Assembly: GCA_002480525.1 (NCBI GenBank)
Contig: DLCH01000023.1
Span: forward strand, 1 to 9,327
Direction: 5' to 3'
Length of the DNA: 9,327 nt
Source: Gammaproteobacteria bacterium UBA7803
GTDB taxonomy: Bacteria; Pseudomonadota; Gammaproteobacteria; Pseudomonadales; Azotimanducaceae
A model generated the notes under the pieces. It saw nothing but the letters and a program-made list of their open reading frames with translations. It had not been told where the DNA came from and did no database searches. Of the stretch, positions 1 to 8,283 are shown piece by piece. The translations under genes were made by a program, and so were the position numbers. How positions within the stretch are numbered: the stretch's first letter is position 1; every line of letters begins with the position of its first letter.

Positions 1-2
1 TC

Positions 3-24
3 GGAGACTTTTCACACAGTCTCC
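3..24 (-). terminator. Terminator-like hairpin downstream of TBDT-A, cut by window edge
   Basis: Arms GGAGACT (3-9) and AGTCTCC (18-24) pair perfectly around an 8-nt loop, starting about 38 nt beyond the stop codon of the minus-strand receptor gene. Next to it is a 10-bp palindrome, AGGGGCCCCT, at 27-36. For a minus-strand terminator the U-tract would lie to the left of position 1, outside the window, so intrinsic termination cannot be confirmed. Confidence 0.35.
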
Positions 25-61
25 CGAGGGGCCCCTTTGCTTTTGCCGTTCAGGCAGCGGA

Positions 62-2983
62 TCACATGCGGTAGGTGAGCCCCACCTTGAACTTGCGACC
101 GAACGGATCGTGGGTGTACGGATCGTAGCTGAGGTCGGTCTGAACCAGCGGCGGATCCTCGTCGAAGATGTTGAACACGCCGACGTTCACCGTCAGCCGG
201 TCTTCCATCAGCGACACGTTGTAGTTGAGATCAACCGTGAACATGTCGTCGATGCTCTGCAGCGCCGGCTGCGCGCTCTCGTCGTCGTACTCACCCCAGT
301 AGCGGCCCGTCAGGGTCGCCCGGTGCGGGCCCGTGGTGTACTGAACGAACACGTTGCCCTGCAGATCGAGGATCGGCGTCAGGGTATTGCGGTTGTCGTT
401 CAGCTCACCGGCGAAGTCACCGCCGGCTTCCAGGAACACGCCTTCGTCCGTCGTGAAGTCTTCCACGTCGTACTCGAAGGTGTAGGTACCCTGGGTACCC
501 AGCGACAGCGTGCCGTTGTCCAGGAAGAAATCGTACTGGGCGAACCAGTCGAAACCGGACGTGGTGATGTCGCCACCGTTGGTGTAGAGGATCTCGATCC
601 GCGACAGATCGCTCGCGTCGTTGTCCGGAGACGTCGACTGGAACGTGATGCGGTCGGCCAGCGCCAGACAGTCTGCGGTGCCAGCACCGGCGCCACCGAT
701 CTTACAGTCGTTGGCGATGTACGCGCCGACGATGCCGTTGAAGCTCTCCACCTGAATCGGATCGGTGAAGTCGAAGCGCCAGTAGTCCAGGGAGCCGAAG
801 AAGTTCTCGGTCTGGAAGATCACGCCCAGGTTGGACGCCACGGCTTCTTCGTTCTGCAGATCCGGATTGCCCAGCGTATCCACGGCCTTGAAGGCGTTGG
901 TCGCATCGACGAAGTTCAGCGAGGTGCCGCGACCTTCCAGGAAGTTCTGCGGCGGACCACGGAACGTCGTGGACACCGAGCCGCGCAGCGCGATGGCGTC
1001 GGTGGCCTGGAAGCGGAGCGCCAGCTTGGGATCCACCGTCGAACCGACGTTGCCGCCGTAGTCCTCGAAACGGACCGCGAGCTGACCGTTCAACCGGTCG
1101 GTGAACGGCAGGCCGAGCTCGAGGAAACCGCCGTAGACGGTCCGCTCGGTCGACTGCGGCACCGTGCCCGCGAGGAACGCGAACAGGCCCGTATCCGAGG
1201 TGAAGTTGGACTGGGTGCAGTCCAGCGTGTCGGTGTTGCCCAGGGTCACGGACACCGGGTTCACGAACGGACACGGATTCAGCGTCAGGTCGTTGATGGC
1301 ATCGGGCTCCAGGTCGTATTTCTCGTTACGGGTCTGGATGCCGAGCGCCCAGCCGACGGGGCCGCCCGCCAGCTCGACCGGCAGCATGCCGTCGAAGGTG
1401 GCATCGAAGACCATCAGCTCGTAGGTCGCTTCCGTCGACAGATCCGTCTCCAGCCAGGACTGCAGTTCCCGGTTGGCGGCCGCCAGGGCGGGATCGCCGT
1501 TCGGGTTGGTGGCGCCGGTGATGCCCGACACCTCGATGCCGTTGGACGTGAAGGTGTGATAGAGACACCCCCCTTCGCCCGGCGTGCCGGTCACGGGATC
1601 ACAGTTCGGGCCGCCCAGGCCGTCCAGAGCCAGCGCCATGCGCTCGACGTACATGTCCGGCGTGGTGGTGGAGCGGTCACGGCGCGAGTAGCTGAGCGCC
1701 ACGTCGAAGCCGAGCTCGCCATCGAACAGGGTACCGTTCAGCGAGGTGGCGAGACGGTAGGTGTCCGTCTCACGCGAGCCGCGCCGCGGCTCCCGGTCGG
1801 GCCCGTAGCCGGCAGCGCCGGTGTGACGGGCCAGCGGGAACACGCCTGCAACCGCAGCGGCGGGCACCGGCAGGTTGTCGAAGGCGGTCGGGAACTTGTC
1901 CAGGAAGTCCTGCAGGCCCGGATGGCTGATGGGCACGATCCGGTCGGGGCCGAACAGCGCCTGAGGCGGATAGGACGGCGACGTCGCCCACTTCGGCACG
2001 TCGACGTAGGAGTACAGAGCCTCGCCGTGCCAGGTCACCGTATCGGACACGTCGTAGTTGAACTCGCCGAACACCTTGTAGGTGTCCTGTTCTTCCACGA
2101 GGTTGTCGTACTGGGTGAACTGGAAACGGCAGCGGCCGGCAGCCACCTGGTTGCCGACGTCCTCACAGCCGGGGTCGACGACCGCGCCGACGATGGTCGG
2201 GGAAACGCCCGGACCCGGGTCGGTGTCGATGAACGGGAACAGCGTGCCCGGGTTGCCGATCGCCGACCAGCCACCCTGGATGTTCTCTTCGTACGGGCGC
2301 GTGTACTGAGGGAAGTCCCTGAGTTCCACTTCGCTGCGACGCTCGTATTCGAACGACAGCACGCCGGACAGCCGGTCGCGGCTGCCGCCGACGATGAAGC
2401 CAGCCTGGTACTCGCCGTCGGTCTCGTCGAAGGTCTGGCCGCCCACGCGGAACTCGGCGCCTTCGAAATCGTCCCGGGTGATGAAGTTCACCACGCCGGC
2501 GATGGCATCGGAACCGTAGAGTGCCGCAGCACCATCCTTCAGGACCTCCATGCGGCCGATGGCGATGGACGGCACCGCGCTGATGTCGACCCCGATCGAG
2601 GACGTGGACACATGACGACGACCGTTGATCAGCACGAGGGTACGCGCCGAGCCCAGACCACGCAGGTTCACGGTGGCCACGCCTTCGTTGCCCTGGCCGC
2701 CGGAAGAGTTGAACTGGTTGGTTTCGCCGATGTTGCCGTTGGAGACGTTCAGGTTACGGATCATCTCCGTGATCGTCGGGTTGCCGACGTCGACGAGATC
2801 CTGCTGGCTCGTCACCTGAACCGGAAGGGCTGCATCCTCAGGGGTACCGCGGATGAAGGAACCCGTGACCACGATTTCCTCGATGACGCCTTCCTCTGCG
2901 ATGGCGGTCATGGGAATCAGGGTCGCGGGGATTGAAAAACAGGCGGCCGCCAAGCCATGCCGCCCGATACGACGTAGCGTCAT
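62..2983 (-). CDS. TonB-dependent outer-membrane receptor (TBDT-A), substrate unknown
   Basis: This 973-aa protein is an outer-membrane beta-barrel transporter that would use TonB-ExbBD energy to import a scarce ligand. Residues 1-29 look like a Sec signal peptide (MTLRRIGRHG, hydrophobic core, AIA before E30). A TonB box, IEEIVVTGS, sits at 34-42. The plug follows at about 45-180, with VNLRGLGSARTLVLINGRR and the DGAAALYGSDAIAGVVNF signature. The barrel fills the rest, with FRGPPQNFLEGRG near 675-686 and NIFDEDPP near 938-945. Mature cysteines form four neighbouring pairs: C273/C285, C461/C473, C571/C589 and C760/C772, probably disulfides in surface loops. The start at 2983 is preferred because AGGGGAG lies 8 nt upstream and the signal peptide begins there; the frame stays open to 3127 but that extension would bury the signal. 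The protein ends ...LTYRM rather than in the usual aromatic residue. The family call is secure; the ligand (siderophore, sugar, peptide or other) cannot be read from sequence. Confidence 0.95.
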   Translation of the reverse strand: MTLRRIGRHGLAAACFSIPATLIPMTAIAEEGVIEEIVVTGSFIRGTPEDAALPVQVTSQQDLVDVGNPTITEMIRNLNVSNGNIGETNQFNSSGGQGNEGVATVNLRGLGSARTLVLINGRRHVSTSSIGVDISAVPSIAIGRMEVLKDGAAALYGSDAIAGVVNFITRDDFEGAEFRVGGQTFDETDGEYQAGFIVGGSRDRLSGVLSFEYERRSEVELRDFPQYTRPYEENIQGGWSAIGNPGTLFPFIDTDPGPGVSPTIVGAVVDPGCEDVGNQVAAGRCRFQFTQYDNLVEEQDTYKVFGEFNYDVSDTVTWHGEALYSYVDVPKWATSPSYPPQALFGPDRIVPISHPGLQDFLDKFPTAFDNLPVPAAAVAGVFPLARHTGAAGYGPDREPRRGSRETDTYRLATSLNGTLFDGELGFDVALSYSRRDRSTTTPDMYVERMALALDGLGGPNCDPVTGTPGEGGCLYHTFTSNGIEVSGITGATNPNGDPALAAANRELQSWLETDLSTEATYELMVFDATFDGMLPVELAGGPVGWALGIQTRNEKYDLEPDAINDLTLNPCPFVNPVSVTLGNTDTLDCTQSNFTSDTGLFAFLAGTVPQSTERTVYGGFLELGLPFTDRLNGQLAVRFEDYGGNVGSTVDPKLALRFQATDAIALRGSVSTTFRGPPQNFLEGRGTSLNFVDATNAFKAVDTLGNPDLQNEEAVASNLGVIFQTENFFGSLDYWRFDFTDPIQVESFNGIVGAYIANDCKIGGAGAGTADCLALADRITFQSTSPDNDASDLSRIEILYTNGGDITTSGFDWFAQYDFFLDNGTLSLGTQGTYTFEYDVEDFTTDEGVFLEAGGDFAGELNDNRNTLTPILDLQGNVFVQYTTGPHRATLTGRYWGEYDDESAQPALQSIDDMFTVDLNYNVSLMEDRLTVNVGVFNIFDEDPPLVQTDLSYDPYTHDPFGRKFKVGLTYRM

Positions 2984-2991
2984 ACTACATT

Positions 2992-2998
2992 CTCCCCT
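2992..2998 (-). promoter_or_regulatory. Ribosome binding site of TBDT-A
   Basis: The minus strand reads AGGGGAG 8 nt before the ATG at 2983. It supports this ATG over upstream in-frame starts at 3049 and 3127. Another ATG at 2990-2988 is followed directly by TAG, giving a two-codon minimal ORF just before the gene. Confidence 0.7.
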
Positions 2999-3015
2999 TG
3001 CACTATTTTTTGATG

Positions 3016-3040
3016 CCCAACCCGCAAAGCGGGAATTGGG
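3016..3040 (-). promoter_or_regulatory. Stem-loop in the TBDT-A leader
   Basis: On the plus strand, CCCAA+CCCGC (3016-3025) pairs with GCGGG (3029-3033) and TTGGG (3036-3040), leaving an AAA loop and a 2-nt AA bulge. If the candidate promoter at 3048-3075 is right, transcription would start at about 3041, so this stem would be the first structure in the mRNA. No U-tract follows, so it is not a terminator. A 5' stabilising stem or an operator is possible. Confidence 0.45.
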
Positions 3041-3047
3041 GTCACTC

Positions 3048-3075
3048 ATTATCTTCACCGGTACCCGCCTTGCAA
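3048..3075 (-). promoter_or_regulatory. Candidate sigma70 promoter for TBDT-A
   Basis: On the minus strand, TTGCAA (3075-3070) is followed after 16 nt by GATAAT (3053-3048). This matches TTGACA at 4 of 6 positions and TATAAT at 5 of 6. It lies in the most AT-rich part of the gap, about 65 nt before the start codon. No Fur-box or other named operator was recognised by eye. Confidence 0.4.
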
Positions 3076-3118
3076 GTCCTTGTCGGGCAGGAAAAATTAA
3101 AACGCGCAATAAGTTGAT

Positions 3119-3160
3119 TGGTGACAAGAAAACGCAAGTTTTCGCACTCAGCCGTCACCA
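3119..3160. repeat. Nested inverted repeat between the receptor genes
   Basis: An outer 7-bp inverted repeat, TGGTGAC (3119-3125) and GTCACCA (3154-3160), encloses an inner 6-bp hairpin, GAAAAC / GTTTTC, with a GCAA loop (3128-3143). It lies just past the TBDT-B terminator and upstream of the candidate TBDT-A promoter. It could be a protein-binding site or a DNA/RNA structure; the function is unknown. Confidence 0.5.
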
Positions 3161-3164
3161 GAAC

Positions 3165-3190
3165 GAAAAAAGGCGCCCGAAGGCGCCTTT
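3165..3190 (-). terminator. Intrinsic terminator of TBDT-B
   Basis: Read on the minus strand, AAAGGCGCC, a TTCG tetraloop closed by C-G, and GGCGCCTTT form a 9-bp stem (3169-3190) running into a run of U residues (A-tract 3166-3171 on the plus strand). It starts about 49 nt after the TBDT-B stop. The stem, the very stable UUCG loop and the U-tract make this a textbook Rho-independent terminator. It implies that TBDT-A needs its own promoter. Confidence 0.9.
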
Positions 3191-3202
3191 GAATACCGGA
3201 GC

Positions 3203-3230
3203 TCGGACGGTGGCGAACGCCACCGTCCGA
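3203..3230 (-). repeat. Perfect 13-bp hairpin just after the TBDT-B stop codon
   Basis: TCGGACGGTGGCG (3203-3215) and its exact complement (3218-3230) are separated by only AA. It lies 8 nt beyond the TBDT-B stop and 12 nt before the UUCG terminator. No U-tract follows it directly, so it is more likely a 3'-end-protecting or pausing stem than a second terminator. Confidence 0.7.
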
Positions 3231-3238
3231 ATGCGGGA

Positions 3239-5971
<2,733 letters not shown>

Positions 5972-6262
5972 GGTGTACTCTCCAAATCCTTTGCCGCACT
6001 ACGAGCGTGCGCGGCTGTTATGGCTCCCCACTTGAACTACCTGGTCTCGACCACTGCAGGGCCTGTTTCCAGACCGGCTTCCCGGACGGAAATGGCCCAC
6101 GAGACTCCCCCGGACCAAGCAGGACAAGTCGCAGGGTACCTCATTCGGAAACGGATCGGAATCACTTGTGTAACATCTTGAAATCACCCCCAACCGCCGG
6201 CAACGTAAAGAACTTTGCATCGTCAACACCATTCCATCTTCGGCAAAGGAGCACCCCCTGAC
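5972..6262. other. Divergent intergenic region between TBDT-B and the amidohydrolase
   Basis: These 291 bp must hold the promoters of both flanking genes. I see the TBDT-B ribosome site at its left end and AAAGGAG (6245-6251) at its right end. A short palindrome, TGGTC-TC-GACCA, lies at 6042-6053. I found no convincing -35/-10 pair, riboswitch fold, small gene or REP copy. TTGAAA at 6178-6183 has no good -10 partner at normal spacing. Confidence 0.5.
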
Positions 6263-8107
6263 ATGAACGCGCACTGGAAGCCGGCGGCGGCGGCCGCCCT
6301 CGTCGCACTGTTCTGGAGCGTCGCCGCGCCGGTCCTGGCCGCCGACCGGGACGCCGACGTGATTCTGGTGAACGCCGACGTCTACACGGCGGACGAAGAA
6401 CGCCCCTGGGCGGACGCGGTGGCCATCGCCGGCGACCGGATTCTCGCCGTGGGCAACCGCAGGGACGTCATGGCGAACCGCGGACCGGACACCCAGGTCA
6501 TCGACCTGGGCGGCGCTTTCGTCTCGCCCGGCTTCAACGATGCTCACGTGCACATGGATTCCACCGGCAGCCTGCTGACCGGAGTGAACCTGCTGGACGT
6601 TCACGAGCCCGAGGCGTTCGTAGAACGGGTCGCGGCGGCCACGAAGCGACTGCCGGAGGGGAGCTGGATCGTGCGCGGGGACTGGGGGGCGTACGAGCAG
6701 TGGGGGCAGGGGTCGGCTGGGGAGAAGAATCGCGGTCTGGAGACCGCTCCCACAGACGGTGGGGCGCAAGGGCCGTTTACGCCCCACCGCGACATGATCG
6801 ACCCGGTGACGCCGGCGCATCCGGTGCTGCTGTCGCGGTTCGACCGCAGCATGTACCTGGCCAACAGCCTGGCACTCGAGCTGGCCGGCATCACGCCGGA
6901 GACGCCGGATCCCATGGGCGGCGAGATCGACAAGGACGCCGACGGGCGGCTCACCGGCATCCTGCGCGGCAGCGCCGCGGCCCTGGTCGAGGACGTGATT
7001 CCGCCGATGCCGTTCGATCAGCGTCTGGTCGGCGTGCGCGCGGTCCTCAAGGAGGCCCGGGAAGGCGGCGTCACCACCATTCAGGACCTGTCTTCGGCCG
7101 AGCAGGTGATGGCCTACCAGCACCTCAAGCGCCATGGCGAGCTGACCGCCCGGATCATGATCCGCCCGCGCATCTACGAGGTGGAGCACGTCGCCGCCCT
7201 CGGCCTGTCCCGCGGCTTCGGCGACGACTGGCTGAAGATCATCGGCTACAAGGGCTGGGTCGACGGCATCATGGGCAACTCCAGCGCCATGTTCTTCCAG
7301 CCCTACGACCACGACCCGGAGAACCGCGGGCGGCTGCGCCCGCCGATGCTGCCGGAAGGCGAGGAAGGCGCCGCCTTCTCCATGGAGGAGGACGACCACT
7401 ACACCGACTTCCCGCCGGGGCAGATGGAAAATTATCTGGAAGCCTGGCTGCCCACCGGTGTGCCGCCGCACATCCACGCCATCGGCGATCTCGGCAACCG
7501 CATCCTGCTCGACATCTTCGAGCGGGTGCTGAACCGCCACGACATGGTCGACGACGATCACCGCTGGCGCGTGATTCACGCCCAGGTCGTTCGGGACGAG
7601 GACATCCCCCGCTTCGGCGAGCTGAACCTGGTGGCCGAGGTGAACCCCTACCACGTCTCCGACGACATGCGCTGGATGGAGGAGCGCATCGGTGCCGAAC
7701 GCTCCGAGGGCGCCTACGCTTTCCGCAAGCTGAAGGATGCCGGCGCGGTGCTGATCTTCGGCAGCGACTCGCCGGGCACCAACGCTGCCCGCTACTACCT
7801 GAGCCCCGTCTACGGCCTGTACGCGGCGGTGTCACGGCAGACCCTGGGGGGCGAGCCCGAGGCAGGCTGGTTCCCGAGCCAGCGGCTGACCATCGAGGAA
7901 GCCATCGACGCCTACACCCGGGCGCCGGCCTGGGCCTCCTTCGAGGAGGACATCAAGGGCACCCTGACCCCGGGCAAGCTCGCGGACATCGCCGTGTTCG
8001 ACACCAACCTGGTGGAGGCCGGCCGGGAGGACCCGGAGCGTCTGCTGGACGCCAAAGTGCTCTACACCATCGTCGGCGGCGAGGTGGTGTACCGACGGGA
8101 GGATTGA
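6263..8107 (+). CDS. Secreted YtcJ-like metal-dependent amidohydrolase (Amidohydro_3 family)
   Basis: This 614-aa hydrolase of the amidohydrolase superfamily has a TIM-barrel metal site that cleaves C-N or similar bonds; the substrate is unknown. Residues 1-26/27 form a signal peptide (core AAAAALVALFW, then VLA-A), so it should act in the periplasm. Family motifs in order are: the N-terminal beta part with DVILVNADVYTADEERPWAD; the metal motif HVH at 95-97 in SPGFNDAHVHMDS; K325 in LKIIGYKGWVDG; HIHAIGD at 403-409; H439 in RVIHAQ; D502 in IFGSDSP; and the C-terminal LTPGKLADIAVFD. All expected ligands appear present, so it is probably active. ATG 6263 is chosen because the signal peptide begins there, with AAAGGAG 11 nt upstream; the in-frame ATG at 6215 lacks both. 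It is long for the family, partly because residues 148-172 form a linker containing an in-frame REP (N156-T164) amid GGG-rich codons. The 176-bp gap to the next gene leaves co-transcription uncertain. Confidence 0.92.
   Translation: MNAHWKPAAAAALVALFWSVAAPVLAADRDADVILVNADVYTADEERPWADAVAIAGDRILAVGNRRDVMANRGPDTQVIDLGGAFVSPGFNDAHVHMDSTGSLLTGVNLLDVHEPEAFVERVAAATKRLPEGSWIVRGDWGAYEQWGQGSAGEKNRGLETAPTDGGAQGPFTPHRDMIDPVTPAHPVLLSRFDRSMYLANSLALELAGITPETPDPMGGEIDKDADGRLTGILRGSAAALVEDVIPPMPFDQRLVGVRAVLKEAREGGVTTIQDLSSAEQVMAYQHLKRHGELTARIMIRPRIYEVEHVAALGLSRGFGDDWLKIIGYKGWVDGIMGNSSAMFFQPYDHDPENRGRLRPPMLPEGEEGAAFSMEEDDHYTDFPPGQMENYLEAWLPTGVPPHIHAIGDLGNRILLDIFERVLNRHDMVDDDHRWRVIHAQVVRDEDIPRFGELNLVAEVNPYHVSDDMRWMEERIGAERSEGAYAFRKLKDAGAVLIFGSDSPGTNAARYYLSPVYGLYAAVSRQTLGGEPEAGWFPSQRLTIEEAIDAYTRAPAWASFEEDIKGTLTPGKLADIAVFDTNLVEAGREDPERLLDAKVLYTIVGGEVVYRRED
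6677..6722 (+). other. G-run cluster with G-quadruplex potential inside the amidohydrolase gene
   Basis: Five runs of four or more G lie on the coding strand at 6677-6680, 6684-6689, 6702-6706, 6709-6712 and 6719-6722, with gaps of 3, 12, 2 and 6 nt. This fits a four-run G-quadruplex pattern with one long loop. It ends 7 nt before the in-gene REP. The runs arise from repeated GGG glycine and TGG tryptophan codons. Confidence 0.6.
6729..6754 (-). repeat. REP-like palindrome inside the amidohydrolase coding sequence
   Basis: This 26-bp unit matches the right arm of the intergenic element (8213-8238) at 24 of 26 positions. It contains the 7-bp stem GCGGTCT / AGACCGC around GG (6732-6747) and the same CTCCCACA tail. 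Its strand is given as that of the TGTGGGAG head. It lies in the reading frame as N156-T164 (NRGLETAPT) without stop or frameshift. REP units of this kind (GGAG-type head plus stem) are normally found between genes, mobilised in trans by RAYT transposases; none is present here. Confidence 0.85.
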
Positions 8108-8146
8108 GCAACGCTTCATGTGGGAGCGCTCTCCAGAGCGCGATCG

Positions 8147-8163
8147 GCCGAACTTCGTTCGGC
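8147..8163. repeat. Left internal hairpin of the REPIN-like element
   Basis: GCCGAAC (8147-8153) pairs with GTTCGGC (8157-8163) across a TTC loop. In the full foldback, its right arm, GTTCGGCTGGGC, instead aligns with the reverse complement of 8190-8202 (GTTCGAATGGACTC), so two folds compete. Confidence 0.7.
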
Positions 8164-8166
8164 TGG

Positions 8167-8189
8167 GCGGTTTGCCTGCGGCAAACCGC
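8167..8189. repeat. Central hairpin of the REPIN-like element
   Basis: GCGGTTTGCC (8167-8176) is the exact complement of GGCAAACCGC (8180-8189), with a TGC loop. It sits at the dyad of the 120-bp element and would be the tip of the full-length foldback. Confidence 0.8.
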
Positions 8190-8283
8190 GAGTCCATTCG
8201 AACCTCTGGGCAATCGCGCTCTGGAGAGCGCTCCCACAAGCTGCGATCCTGACGAACCGCCGCGCCGCTACGAGGAGGTCCCC

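Larger units (their letters stand above)
8119..8238. repeat. 120-bp REPIN-like foldback element between amidohydrolase and propeller genes
   Basis: The first 26 bp, TGTGGGAGCG... (8119-8144), are the exact reverse complement of the last 26 bp (8213-8238). Each end is itself a hairpin (GCGCTCT / AGAGCGC, 2-nt loop) preceded by a GGAG head, the layout of REP sequences. The centre is a 10-bp hairpin at 8167-8189, and the axis of the outer arms (8178.5) coincides with the axis of that hairpin (8178), so the whole unit is a long imperfect palindrome. A 7-bp hairpin lies at 8147-8163. No target duplication or U-tract is evident. It begins 11 nt after the amidohydrolase stop and ends 45 nt before the next start codon. 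It could affect mRNA stability or termination between the genes. Confidence 0.9.

Noticed and set aside
110..2935. A 941-aa open frame on the plus strand opposite TBDT-A, with similar long frames opposite TBDT-B (3638-4711, 4940-5956)
   Set aside because: The translations are low-complexity Arg/Val/Gly/His-rich with no domain, ribosome site or signal. They are antisense shadows of GC-rich receptor genes.
2984..3127. An extended start of TBDT-A at 3127 or 3049
   Set aside because: The added residues read through the leader hairpin and promoter candidate, and would mask the signal peptide. The ribosome site fits 2983.
6215..6262. An upstream in-frame start of the amidohydrolase at 6215
   Set aside because: It would put 16 polar residues before the signal peptide, and AAAGGAG lies downstream of it, in front of the 6263 start.
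5972..6262. A riboswitch or small RNA in the divergent region
   Set aside because: Only short, weak stems could be found by eye, with no terminator or known aptamer pattern.
5999..7654. A 551-aa minus-strand frame over the divergent region and amidohydrolase gene
   Set aside because: It lies opposite a gene with clear catalytic motifs, has shadow-type composition and no recognisable domain.
8119..8238. The foldback element as a Rho-independent terminator
   Set aside because: No U-tract follows any of its stems on either strand. REP identity explains it better, though it may still influence transcription.
8119..8238. A CRISPR array or insertion sequence
   Set aside because: There are only two inverted arms with one spacer, not direct repeats with many spacers, and no transposase reading frame is inside or nearby.
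6700..8283. An N-terminal extension of the propeller gene back to 6700, giving 863 aa
   Set aside because: The extension reads out-of-frame amidohydrolase sequence and the repeat. A strong AGGAGG and a signal peptide mark the true start at 8284.
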